Below, piece after piece: positions 1 through 7,829 of a DNA stretch of 31,403 nt; position 1 is the first letter of the stretch; every line of letters starts with the position of its first letter. The position numbers and the translations under genes were made by a program. The DNA is from Chara braunii. Lineage: Eukaryota > Streptophyta > Charophyceae > Charales > Characeae. The notes below the pieces were generated by a model. It did no database searches, was not told the origin of the DNA, and saw nothing but the letters and a program-made list of their open reading frames with translations. Where the stretch lies: the NCBI GenBank assembly GCA_003427395.1, contig BFEA01000081.1, forward strand, positions 2,114,901-2,146,303. The letters run 5' to 3'.

Positions 1-167
1 CAATAGGTTGTGGTCTACCTAGTCCTTTCTGTGATGGACATATCTGTAATCTAGGATAGTTTCACTATGTTCTGTTTTTTTTTTTATCTTTTCCTTTTTT
101 TAGATTCTTTTGTCAGTCTGGCAGGTCGTTTTCCCTGTGGCGCTTGAATGCCCTCATAGAGGGTATA
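1..167. repeat. Exact duplicate of 9477-9643 (assembly duplication)
   Basis: The first 167 bases are identical, base for base, to 9477-9643, including an 11-T run and a 7-T run. Identity stops exactly where the truncated Nextera mosaic-end sequence begins at 168. The second copy continues into unique sequence instead. This is best explained as one locus represented twice because a mate-pair junction read was assembled through, not as a biological repeat. No gene is seen in it. Confidence 0.9.
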
Positions 168-197
168 TATACACATCTAGATGTGTATAAGAGACAG
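168..197. other. Nextera mate-pair junction adapter remnant (artefact)
   Basis: 179-197 is the full 19-bp Tn5 mosaic end AGATGTGTATAAGAGACAG. 168-178 (TATACACATCT) is the inner 11 bases of the opposing mosaic end. Two head-to-head mosaic ends are the circularisation junction of Nextera mate-pair libraries. Sequence on the two sides was therefore probably not adjacent in the genome. Confidence 0.95.
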
Positions 198-231
198 CAC
201 ACACACACACACACACAAAACACACGCAGAG

Positions 232-295
<64 letters not shown>

Positions 296-298
296 GAA

Positions 299-341
<43 letters not shown>

Positions 342-357
342 CACACACACAAGAAAC

Positions 358-392
<35 letters not shown>

Positions 393-405
393 CACACACA
401 CACAG
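198..405. repeat. (CA)n microsatellite with AGAAA interruptions
   Basis: An almost uninterrupted CA dinucleotide tract is broken by short AAGAAA or AAA interruptions. It directly abuts the adapter remnant, so its length and placement are unreliable. Apparent reading frames here are Thr-His or Cys-Val repeats without coding meaning. Confidence 0.95.
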
Positions 406-424
406 AGAGAACACACGCTACTGA

Positions 425-800
425 AATCTGCTAGGACAAAAAACGGGGTAAGCCTGGGTTCGAAAACTTGGGTCACAAAATTGGGTAAAAAAACTGGGCC
501 ATTAAAACTGGGTCATCAAAAACTGGGTTAACAACGGGTCAAAGTTCAGTTAAATTTGGATTAAAGATGGGTTAAACATCAGTTAAACACGGGTCAAATA
601 TGGGCTAAACACATAGGTTACATACGGTTTAAATATGGGTTAAACAAGCGTTACATACGGTTTAAACATGGGTTAAGCATGGGTTTTTTCAATGGGTTTA
701 ATGGGTTTTGATTGGTGAAAAATGGGTCCACGAATAGGTTTGAAATGGGTCAACGGAAGGGTAAAACCATGGGTCGAACAATGGGTTTGATCACTTTAAT
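425..800. repeat. Degenerate short-period minisatellite (AAAYTGGGTY type)
   Basis: A roughly 11-18 base unit resembling AAACTGGGTCA or TTAAACATGGGTT recurs about 25 times with heavy substitution. The GGGT(C/T) core is the best-kept part. Purines are enriched on the plus strand. No gene or RNA is visible. Confidence 0.8.
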
Positions 801-904
801 TGCCTGTGCGACTGCCATCCACACGCCTCAAATTCCGGCCGGCTACAACCAAGCTGATTACACGAAAGTACAAGCATGAGTTATATCCTCTGAGTCACAC
901 CTCC

Positions 905-1206
905 GAGCCAATCAAGCAAGCAATCAAGCAAGCAATCAAGCAATCAAGCAAGCAATCAAGCAAGCAAGCAATCAAGCAATCAAGCAATCAAGCAAGCAAT
1001 CAAGCAAGCAATCAAGCAAGCAATCAAGCAATCAAGCAATCAAGCAATCAAGCAAGCAATCAAGCAAGCAAGCAATCAAGCAATCAAGCAATCAAGCAAG
1101 CAATCAAGCAAGCAATCAGGCAAGCAATCAAGCAATCAAGCAATCAAGCAATCAAGCAAGCAATCAAGCAAGCAATCAAGTAAGCAATCAAGCAAGCAAG
1201 CAAGAG
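905..1206. repeat. AAGC/AATC tetranucleotide array
   Basis: About 300 bases are made almost only of the tetramers AAGC and AATC in irregular alternation (CAAGCAATCAAG and similar). The 127-codon open frame through it encodes only IKQ/SNQ repeats and is a by-product of the period. The array lies just past the last recognisable murG exon, in what would be its first intron. The same motif in reverse complement lies upstream of murG at 3030-3110 and 3227-3266. Confidence 0.95.
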
Positions 1207-1236
1207 ATGTGGTTGTACAAAGAGCTTGATTGCTCA

Positions 1237-1242
1237 ACTTAC
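1237..1242 (-). other. Predicted 5' splice donor of murG intron 1
   Basis: On the minus strand the sequence reads CTTCC|GTAAGT. It falls in the middle of the conserved C-domain, where the frame would otherwise stop after RLALLP. The intron runs into the AAGC/AATC array, and no acceptor with MurG-like sequence follows before the adapter junction at 197. Confidence 0.7.
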
Positions 1243-2795
1243 GGAAGCAATGCCAGTCGTGGGTGGGGCTTGATACGTCGCACGAGGCTCCTATACTCAG
1301 CAGAACCCGTTTGCCACAGCAAGAACAACTGCGGGTTTTCGTCCAGCAGTCCCTCTGTCATCTCCTCCATCACCATATTGATCTTCCTTGCACCCAACGA
1401 CCCTCCAAACACACAAACGATTCTGAACTTGTCCAATTTATCATCATTCTTATCCTCAGCACCGTCTTCATCATCACTCAACGTGGCAGTTTTTCTGCTG
1501 ACGTCAGCATCACAAGGTGCTAGCCTTTTCCCGCCATCCACCCGCCGTATGATTTTGCCTATACGAAGCACACCCACACCTCCTCCTCCTTCTCCTCCTC
1601 CTCCTCCTCCTCCTGCTGCTGCTTGCTCTTTCTCACCGTTTCGATTGAACTGGATGAGCAGCTTCCTTGCCTCCTCTCTGCTGACGTGGCGCAATCTCGA
1701 GCGGGTTGGATTGCCAGCAAGAACACACTTGTTCTTGGGCAGTTGTTTCAAAGCCTCTCCGAATGCCACGTAGACCGCCGTAGCCGCCAGCCATGCCAAG
1801 ATTCGATTGGTGATCCCTGCGTACGCGTTCTGCTCCTGGACCACCACAGGGATTCCCCGGAGGGCCGCGATCAGACACGTCGGGCCTGCCACGTAACCGC
1901 CCGTGCCAATCACCACGTGGGGGTTGATGGAAGCAAGCAGCTTCCAGCACCGCCACAGAGAGTAGAGCACTCGGAATGGGAGAAGCAGATTCGGCAGGGA
2001 GAGGAAGGGTCTCCGGATCCCGGCGGCCGGGATCGGTCGGATAGGGTATCCCGACGCCGGGACGAGCTTCCACTCCATCCTCTCGCGAGTCCCGACAAAC
2101 ACCACCATAGCCGACGGATCGGCTTTCACGACCTCGTCGGCGATGGCGACGGCAGGGTACACGTGGCCGCCCGTCCCTCCGGCTGCGAAAACGACCCTGA
2201 GACGATCCTCATCGCGCAGACCTGCAGTCGGGATCTTCGCCCCGCGTGACCAGTACGGACCTTTCACCAGAGGTCGCGACGGTCTTCCCTCCTCCTTTGT
2301 CGTCCGGATCTCGACGGAGCAGCCAACAGCAGCAGCTGCAGCCGCAGCTGGGGACTCTTCTTCTTCTTCTACCTCCTCTGTCGGGATCTCAACGTCCTCT
2401 GTCGGGATCTCAACCTCCTCTATCGGGATCTCAACCTCCTCTGTCGGGATCTCGACGTCGATCGTGCTGGACGAGACCTCAGGACCACCACCACCGCCTG
2501 CTTCTCCCTCCTTCGTTTCCGTCTTCGCTCTCATCCCCATTGCAAGCCTGCGAGAGGAGGAGAAGGAGACGGAGGAGGAGGAGGAGAAGGAGGGGGAGAA
2601 AGAGAAAAAGGAGGACAACGAGGAGGGGGAAGAGGAGGAGAAGGAGGAGCCTGTGTACGCCCAAGATCGAATCGCCAGCTGGCCACAGGAACGCATCCGT
2701 ACGTCGGCGAATGCATGGACGCCAGCCGCACGCGAGGAGGAGGAGGAGGAGAGGATGGACCCCAACCGCAAGCGATGATCAAGAAATGACCGCAT
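1243..2795 (-). CDS. murG: Plastid-type MurG, 5' exon (UDP-GlcNAc:lipid I GlcNAc transferase), partial
   Basis: MurG adds GlcNAc to lipid I to make lipid II, the last membrane step of peptidoglycan precursor synthesis. In plants this would act at the plastid inner envelope. Numbering from the Met at 2795, residues 1-90 are Ser/Arg-rich with few acidic residues, like a transit peptide. Residues 113-150 hold four EIPTEEV-type repeats, an acidic run and poly-Ala. The glycosyltransferase N-domain then shows GGTGGHVYPA (206-215), GTGGYVAGP (297-305), QEQNAYAGITNR (320-331) and GNPTR (361-365). The C-domain begins with GGSLGARKIN (464-473) and LLWQTG. Between the domains is an unusual insertion of about 80 residues (390-456) with poly-Gly and acidic tracts. 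The open frame ends at 1239, but the frame meets a perfect donor (GTAAGT, 1242-1237), so the exon should end at 1243. The remaining third of the C-domain is not in the window. The frame is open to 2990, and the start at 2795 is chosen because translation upstream is Leu/Phe-rich from a pyrimidine tract. Confidence 0.9.
2384..2465 (-). repeat. 21-bp tandem repeat coding EIPTEEV in murG
   Basis: Four in-frame copies of a 21-base unit (plus strand GTCGGGATCTCAAC plus CTCCTCT) encode repeated EIP(T/I)E(E/D)V heptapeptides. The unit length keeps frame, so copy number may vary between strains. It lies between the putative transit peptide and the catalytic domain. Confidence 0.85.
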
Positions 2796-3000
2796 CGCAT
2801 AAGGAGAAGGAAGGGCAGAGAAGAGGGCACACACAAAGAAGAGGAAGAGGTGGACGCGGAGGAGGAGCAGGAGGAGGAGGAGGAGAAAGAGGGAGGGGAA
2901 GGCGGATCTCCATATAGTTGACGTGGAGTTGCATCCTGACAAGAGAGGCATCCATTCACAACCAAATTTTAAAAATTGGTAAGTGCACACGTTGCGCCAA
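2796..3000 (-). promoter_or_regulatory. Putative murG 5' leader, pyrimidine-rich
   Basis: Upstream of the chosen ATG, the minus strand is a CT-rich leader broken by CTCC/TCTT motifs. Its boundary, promoter and TATA box cannot be defined from sequence alone. Confidence 0.35.
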
Positions 3001-3300
3001 CGCCGCCAACAACGAAATACTAATAAATTGCTAGACTGCTTAATTGCTTGATTGATTCCGACTTGATTGCTTCAGAGTAATTGATTGCTTGATTGCTTGA
3101 TTGCTTGATTGATCACAAATACCGGAGACCAAGGAGGAATCTTAACCAATCAAGCAATCAGGCAGTCCATCCACAGGTAAACTTTAGAAACTAAGTGCAG
3201 ACATCGTGGGAACAACGAAATCCTAATCAAGCAATTGATTGGTTGCTTAATTACTTGATTGATTACAAATGCCTGTGACCAAAGTGGAATCGCGATCAAC
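2975..3300. repeat. Tandemly duplicated murG upstream region with AATC/AAGC-type tracts
   Basis: 2980-3147 and 3195-3300 share an ordered set of words: TAAGTGCA, AACAACGAAAT, a TTGATTGC tract, GAT(C/T)ACAAAT and a diverged GAGACCAA/GTGACCAA plus GGAAT block. This indicates an old duplication of about 200 bp. The TTGATTGC tracts are the reverse complement of the array at 905-1206. Confidence 0.7.
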
Positions 3301-3305
3301 CAACG

Positions 3306-3473
<168 letters not shown>

Positions 3474-3517
<44 letters not shown>

Positions 3518-3520
3518 TAC
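3474..3520. repeat. (CA)n microsatellite
   Basis: A short CA tract follows the adapter, ending in GCACACATACATAC just inside the candidate intron of the minus-strand exon at 3525-3899. Confidence 0.95.
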
Positions 3521-3524
3521 ATAC

Positions 3525-3899
3525 CTTTGCATTAACAGCTGATTTCCACTTAGCTTTCGGATTCGGAGAAGGCCATCGTCTTGTCGCGGCGGAGGCGACG
3601 GGCACCATGGTTCTGCTACAGACGCCCACCATAGCCGCAGGCATTCCAAAGCTTCCGCCGTCGGGATCATCACAGATCCCGTGCCACGTGGACACCATCG
3701 GCGCCCATCTTCCCTTTTTCGCGCCGAGCCAGAGCGCCTCCCTCCTCTTCGTCACCGCTTCCGCCGGCTCGATCGAGGCCGCCATGTAACCCGATCTAGA
3801 CTGCTCCATCGCCGGGACTAGCCCATGGAAACGCCCACAGCTTGGCTCCCATCCCGACCCGGACACTGGGCCCAGACTTAGACAGCAGGAATCCGCCAT
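3525..3899 (-). CDS. Candidate first exon of an unrecognised minus-strand protein, partial
   Basis: I do not recognise this protein. A 125-codon frame starts at an ATG at 3899 (MADSCCLSLGP) and runs in phase to GCAAAG|GTATGT, a good donor at 3525/3524. Codons have the G/purine-first, GC-rich-third pattern of real coding DNA (GCG GCC TCG ATC GAG CCG), unlike the surrounding simple repeats. Visible content includes SIEPAEAVTKRREALW, WHGICDDPDGG and a C-terminal basic stretch (NPKAKWKSAVNAK). Upstream on the same strand is a (GA)n tract at 3951-3999, plausible as a 5' leader. An opposing plus-strand frame also exists (ends 3789), so strand is not certain. The next exon would lie beyond the false join. 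Confidence 0.4.
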
Positions 3900-3947
3900 C
3901 GCCCTCACAACCCCAACCCGCACCTTCTTCGTCGCGATCTCTTTCCA

Positions 3948-3950
<3 letters not shown>

Positions 3951-3999
<49 letters not shown>
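3951..3999. repeat. (CT)n microsatellite
   Basis: A nearly pure CT dinucleotide tract lies just upstream of the candidate minus-strand exon. Confidence 0.95.
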
Positions 4000-4001
<2 letters not shown>

Positions 4002-4007
4002 AAATGC

Positions 4008-4200
4008 CAGTCCCCTCTCTCTATCTCCCTCTATCAAAATTGGCAGTCTTCTCTCTCAAAAAATGGCACTCCCCTCTCTCTATTTCCCTCTATCAAAATT
4101 GGCAGTCTTCTCTCTCTCTTTCTCTCTCTCTCAAAAAATAGCACTCCCCTCTCTCTATTTCCCTCTATCAAAATTGGCAGTCCTCTCTCTCTCTCTCTCT
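4008..4200. repeat. Three tandem copies of a 59-75 bp CT-rich unit
   Basis: The unit reads CACTCCCCTCTCTCTAT, then TTCCCTCTATCAAAATTGG and a CT tract. It starts near 4008, 4067 and 4142. Copies differ mainly in CT tract length. No coding meaning is visible. Confidence 0.9.
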
Positions 4201-4571
4201 CTACAGTACATTCCAGACGTATCTGGAGTGAAACATAATCCCGAAGAGTGGGATTTGTTTTCGTATAAAAAAACATAAAAATAAAAAGTTGTCCAGATAC
4301 ACGCAGACCGGTGTGCAGTGGAGCGAAGCCCTCTTTCCCTCACCTGCTGCCCTTCAAGATTCCTGGAGCCATGTCCAACGTACCGAAATCCTTCATTTCT
4401 GCCCGTCTAACTGGGCAATCTAGGGCCAGAAATGGGACATACCAGGAAGTGGGACTTGGGCCCATAGTAGAGACTTCAAACTCCACTCTCCTTACAACCC
4501 CCTCTCTCTCAGTTTCTTGTTCCTTGCCTTGGATATGGTGGTCATTATACAACGACCACAAAGGTATAGGA
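4201..4571. other. No gene recognised; contains one copy of the AGTGGGACTTGGGCCC motif
   Basis: Mixed-composition sequence without a convincing frame. 4447-4463 carries AAGTGGGACTTGGGCCC, a word that recurs at 5102-5118, 5313-5328, 6318-6335 (reverse), 6794-6809 and 28465-28481, mostly at ends of inverted-repeat elements. Confidence 0.6.
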
Positions 4572-4651
4572 GGACATGGTCGTCATTACACACAGAGAAT
4601 TAGCATTCTCCCTGCCCGAGGATGACACGCATATATCGAAAAATGGTCCAA
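4572..4651 (+). ncRNA. U6 snRNA-like sequence, probably a pseudogene
   Basis: 4592-4651 follows the 3' two thirds of U6 closely. It has the ACAGAGA box (4592-4598), ATTAGCAT, CCCTGC, GGATGACACGCA (4620-4631), ATCGAAAAATGGTCCAA and then divergence. U6 normally has ACAGAGAAGATTAGCATGG; here two bases after ACAGAGA are lost and the GG becomes TTC. A GGACAT at 4572-4577 may be the residue of the 5' stem, but the spacer is shorter than in U6. There is no T-run terminator after GGTCCAA and no clear upstream promoter. A retroposed or decayed copy is more likely than a working spliceosomal RNA gene. Confidence 0.7.
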
Positions 4652-4748
4652 CTTGTAAACCAAGAAACCACCAAAAAAGAAACAGGGTACGTCGGTCATC
4701 TCAATCAACAACAACAACAACAAAAAGAGTAGACAGAGGGACGGCCAA

Positions 4749-4810
4749 ACTACAGACGGAATCACCGAAAAAAAAAAAAAAAAAAAAAAAAAAAGACACT
4801 ACAGACGGAA
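4749..4810. mobile_element. Poly(A)-only retroinsert flanked by 13-bp direct repeats
   Basis: ACTACAGACGGAA occurs at 4749-4761 and again at 4798-4810. Between them are only TCACCG, a run of about 27 A and GAC. This fits a target-site duplication around an insert consisting essentially of a poly(A) tail, as left by LINE-type target-primed reverse transcription of a severely 5'-truncated transcript. Confidence 0.65.
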
Positions 4811-4829
4811 GAACGAACGCCGCAGCCGA

Positions 4830-4930
4830 CCAAGCGAGCCCCCGCCGGAGCCTCAGCCGGAGCTGTCGGGGCGCTCCTCTCAGCCGGAGCTGTAGGGACC
4901 CCGAGGAGCGCGCAGGACTCCAGGGGCCAG
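4830..4930. repeat. Local GC-rich short repeats (CAGCCGGAGCTGT)
   Basis: CAGCCGGAGCTGT occurs twice within 45 bases, and GGGGCGCTCC pairs with GGAGCGCGC nearby, giving a GC-rich hairpin-prone stretch. No gene is seen. Confidence 0.5.
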
Positions 4931-4947
4931 CAGGTCCCACCAGCAGA

Positions 4948-5090
4948 GTTGAGTTTCCTCGACGCCTGAATCTGTACGTGTTTGTGGAGACGTGCAGAAA
5001 TTGCGTTGAGTTTCCTCAACCGCACTTCTCCACAAATTTCTGCACTATCTCCACAAACAGGTCCAGATTCAGGCGTTGAGGAAACTCCAC
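4948..5090. mobile_element. Foldback/MITE-like hairpin element
   Basis: The left arm at 4948-5008 begins GTTGAGTTTCCTC and contains GCCTGAATCTG, TGTTTGTGGAGA and TGCAGAAATT. The right arm at 5030-5090 is its imperfect reverse complement, ending GAGGAAACTCCAC. Arms are about 60 bp with a loop of roughly 20 bp. A related word set occurs at 7010-7080. It encodes nothing. Confidence 0.75.
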
Positions 5091-5134
5091 GCTGCTACCG
5101 GTAGTGGGACTTGGGCCCAAAACAAAACGCCGCC

Positions 5135-5173
5135 AGGGCAAAGGGGCAAACGAACATGCCGTTACCTCGCCCA
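5135..5173 (+). repeat. Isolated fragment of the 8.4-9.3 kb satellite monomer
   Basis: GGGCAAAGGGGCAAACGAAC followed by ATGCCGTTACCTCGCCCAG matches the satellite core (for example 8903-8940), apart from a small insertion. A lone 39-bp fragment lies 3.3 kb from the array. Confidence 0.8.
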
Positions 5174-5196
5174 GGCGTTGAGGAAACTCAACGCGG

Positions 5197-5311
5197 CTAC
5201 CGTCGTCCCCCGAACACAACGCACCCTCGTTACTATGACTGTACCCGACCGGAAACAGTGCTTAAATACGGTCATTATCAAGGGTGCGTTGTGTTCGGGG
5301 GAAGACGGTAG
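5197..5311. mobile_element. 115-bp hairpin MITE with ~45-bp arms
   Basis: Left arm 5197-5242 starts CTACCGTCGTCCCCCGAAC. Right arm 5266-5311 ends GTTCGGGGGAAGACGGTAG and is its reverse complement with a few mismatches. The loop is about 23 bp. A diverged copy of the same size lies at 28243-28356. A neighbouring paralogous unit at 5073-5118 has CTACCGGTAG where this one has CTACC, 105 extra bases, then GGTAG. Confidence 0.8.
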
Positions 5312-5361
5312 TGGTGGGACGTGGCCCCAGGAGTGACCCACTGGCGAAGAGGATTGGATTA

Positions 5362-5431
5362 TGGGCCTCGCCGCACCAGTCACCAAATGTGCGAGCTGAG
5401 AACGAATCTCAAGCTAGAACATGGAAAGATT
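5362..5431 (+). repeat. Dispersed repeat shared with 30865-30938
   Basis: TGGGCCTCGC, then CACCAAATGTGC, GAGCTGAGAACGAATCT, GCTAGAACA and GGAAAGAT appear in the same order and orientation in both places, at about 85 percent identity by eye. No coding frame is conserved. This is probably the end of a transposable-element family. Confidence 0.75.
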
Positions 5432-5744
5432 CACCGGCACAATTTTTTTGTTTGTTTGCAGAAAGGAAACGGATGTCCGGGGCCGGGGACCCCACAATTC
5501 AACCCGGACTATCTACCTATGGCAGCATTAGCCAGTTTCGCTTCTTACGGCACCAATAGGAACCGAAAGATAACAATCAGATGAGTACCTTGGAAACAGA
5601 GTTAAGCTATGCTACGTCTACTCTGAATTAAGCGAAGGCTTAGTCAGTGAACGGACTAACAGAGCGACCAAAGATTAGGATTTGGGACTGGAGGTTGGGG
5701 TTGGAACTGTGATATGGAAGATGGGATTAGGGAGTAGATAAGAG

Positions 5745-5980
5745 GACCAGATGGGGAGAGACGGTGGTTGAGGGGGGTAGAGGCTTGACGCAGATAAGGA
5801 ATACTGAAAAGAAAAGGAAGAAGAAAAGGAGGACGGGAAGGAGAATGGAGAAGAAAGGGAAGGGGAGGGAGGGAAGGGGGGAGGGAGGGGGAGGACGTAC
5901 GGGGGAGAGGGCTAAGATACTTGGTTTAGAGAGTGTGATGAGTAGAGTGTGACGAGGGTGGGAGTTTAAGGGGGAAAGGG
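5745..5980. repeat. Purine-rich (GGGA/GAAG) tract
   Basis: About 235 bases of strongly purine-biased plus-strand sequence, with AAAAGGAAG and GGGAGGGAGG runs. No gene is seen. Confidence 0.85.
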
Positions 5981-6310
5981 GGGGTAGAGACTGAACTGAA
6001 CTAGGCCTGAGGAAGAACGGCCTGAACCAGCCTAAACAGCGGCCGGTCGGAGCCAGACACCCTGGCTCCCTGAGAATTGACACTCTCCTCCCTCCGCCCC
6101 TCAGCTTCCCTGCTACTGATGGCCTACTGCGGCCCACACTAACCGAGTGTCCTGGTTGACCGGCACAATTTTTCTCTTTTGTTTGTTTGTTTGTTTGTTT
6201 TTTTTTGTTTTTTTTTTTAAACATCCAGCTCCAATCTATTAGTGGGGAGCAGCACTTGCTGGGAACCGGGCCCAGCGTCCCTCATCAAAGGTAAAAACTC
6301 TGTGGTACGA

Positions 6311-6816
6311 GGGGCCGGGGACCAAGTCCCACTTGCAGCGGTTTAGTCCTCAGTTCGGGACCCTGTGTTTTGTGCGACACGTTTCCTGACCGCTGATTCA
6401 CATTGATCGTAGGGGGCATGGTCGGTTATGTTTTTCTTCGAACGGAATGGATTGAATGTTGCTATGTAGCGGTTTCCCATTGGCTGTTATAGTCGGAATG
6501 AGCTCTTTCACTCGCAGGGAACGGTCCTCGTCCGTAGCCGGACCCCAGTCGGGCTAGACGTGGGGACCGTCCATCGTCTTGTATTTCCACAGAAACTAAA
6601 AGTTTTTCCCGACAATGCCGCTGCCATACCCTTGGTTACCAGACTGACCGGCCTTTCATCATTACTGTCATTCAGCACGTTGAAATCCTGTTATTTTTCG
6701 CGATTTAACCCGTCGTTTGTCAACCAGCCGCACATTGCCACACGAAGTCACACAGTGTCCTGCAGTACTGGCTACGGGAACTAAACCGCTGCAAGTGGGA
6801 CTTGGTCCCGGGGTCC
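6311..6816. mobile_element. ~500-bp MITE with perfect 29-bp terminal inverted repeats
   Basis: 6318-6346 begins GGGACCAAGTCCCACTTGCA and continues GCGGTTTAG. 6781-6809 is its exact reverse complement. Outside the perfect arms, both sides carry GGGGCC/GGGGAC-type GC-rich ends (6311-6317 and 6810-6816). The 434-bp interior has no transposase frame, so it is non-autonomous. I could not fix the target-site duplication; GGTAC at 6304-6308 and 6830-6834 may be chance. Confidence 0.8.
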
Positions 6817-6880
6817 CCACAGTCTACCCGGTACAGCAAAAAAGTGGCTGAGAAAAAAGGAGACTACCACATAAATGATA

Positions 6881-6890
6881 AGAGAGTCGG

Positions 6891-6933
<43 letters not shown>

Positions 6934-6939
6934 AGTCGG
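6881..6939. mobile_element. Poly(A)-only retroinsert with 10-bp target-site duplication
   Basis: AGAGAGTCGG (6881-6890) is followed by about 40 A and then (A)GAGAGTCGG (6930-6939). Nothing but A separates the two copies. Confidence 0.7.
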
Positions 6940-7204
6940 ACGGTAAGACTTCTAATTTAACCTTCACTCCCAATCCCTCTCAGCTCAGGGCCTATACGCC
7001 CAGGGCCTATACGCCTGAACCTGGACGTGTTCGTGTTCGTGGAAGGAGTGCAAAATTGTGTTCGTGGAAGGAGTGCAAAATCGCAATTGATCTCTTTTCT
7101 GCATCTCTGGGTTAGAACACGCCCTGATTCCGACCTTGAATCCAAGCCCATTTTTCTTTTTATTTTTCCTCTTTTTTTTTTTCTTTTTTTTTCTCCGTTT
7201 TGTT

Positions 7205-7399
7205 TTGGGGGCAAACAATTCAAGGTGGTGCTCGAGCCTTACAGCCTTTTCGGCGCACCGGATGGCCGGGTCGTCCAGCAGTGCGTCCTTGAAATAGGCA
7301 CCACAGGTGTGCAACATTACCGCTACTTGTGGGGTATTGCCGGCCCCCCTTGGTCCCTTGATGCAATAAAGGCTCTTCCAAAAAAAAAAAAAAAAAAAA
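7205..7399 (+). pseudogene. Retroposed transcript 3' end with AATAAA and poly(A)
   Basis: A plus-strand segment ends GATGCAATAAAGGCTCTTCC followed by 20 A. The polyadenylation signal sits 10 bases before the A-run, the arrangement expected of a polyadenylated RNA copied into DNA. The upstream 180 bases are GC-rich with a short open frame (FKVVLEPYSLFGAPDGR) that I do not recognise. The 5' limit is a guess. A second A-run at 7424-7448 follows 24 bases later. Confidence 0.4.
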
Positions 7400-7829
7400 G
7401 GGTTCTTGTTTCCTCAAAGCAGAAAAAAAAAAAAAAAAAAAAAAAAAAGGCCATCACACCTACCGTGACGGTTAGGACCGTTATGCTTTCACGGGACGTT
7501 CCGCCTCCCGTTCCCTGCCACTGTCCTCCCAGCGTTCGTTTTTCGTTGTCTTGGGAAACTTTGTCGGATGCCCCTAAAAGATGTGGTATATCGTCGAATG
7601 CCCTAAAGAAGAGTGGCATCCCGATATGGCCCTCTCTTTTTTCTTGCCTATGGCCCTAACCAGCTGGTTCAACTTTGCACCGCAAAAAATGCCGTGGCGC
7701 TAGGGGGCGGTGCTGTGAGCGAAGCAGTTTGTAGGCCTCGCTCCACTACTCTTGCCTCATGACCCGGTTTCCAGCAGGTGCAGCTCCCCACCAATATGAT
7801 GGAGTTAATGTTTCAAAAAAAAAAAAAAG

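Noticed and set aside
113-531. Open frames on both strands rich in Thr-His or Cys-Val, some with MCIRDS, LLYTSRCV or SLIHI
   Set aside because: These are translations of CA repeats and of the Nextera adapter, a known source of false proteins.
800-1183. 127-codon plus-strand frame with IKQ/SNQ repeats
   Set aside because: It is a by-product of AAGC/AATC tetramers, with no coding signal beyond the repeat.
1243-2795. Bacterial contamination as the origin of murG
   Set aside because: The long Ser-rich leader, acidic repeats, consensus intron donor and repeat-rich surroundings argue for a nuclear gene, although a search would settle it.
2143-2917. Plus-strand frames opposite murG (211 and 223 codons, Arg/Glu-rich)
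   Set aside because: They are shadows of the Ser-rich murG leader on the other strand and hold no domain.
7027-7659. 210-codon plus-strand frame
   Set aside because: It passes through poly(T), two poly(A) runs and unrelated repeat pieces, so it is not one gene.
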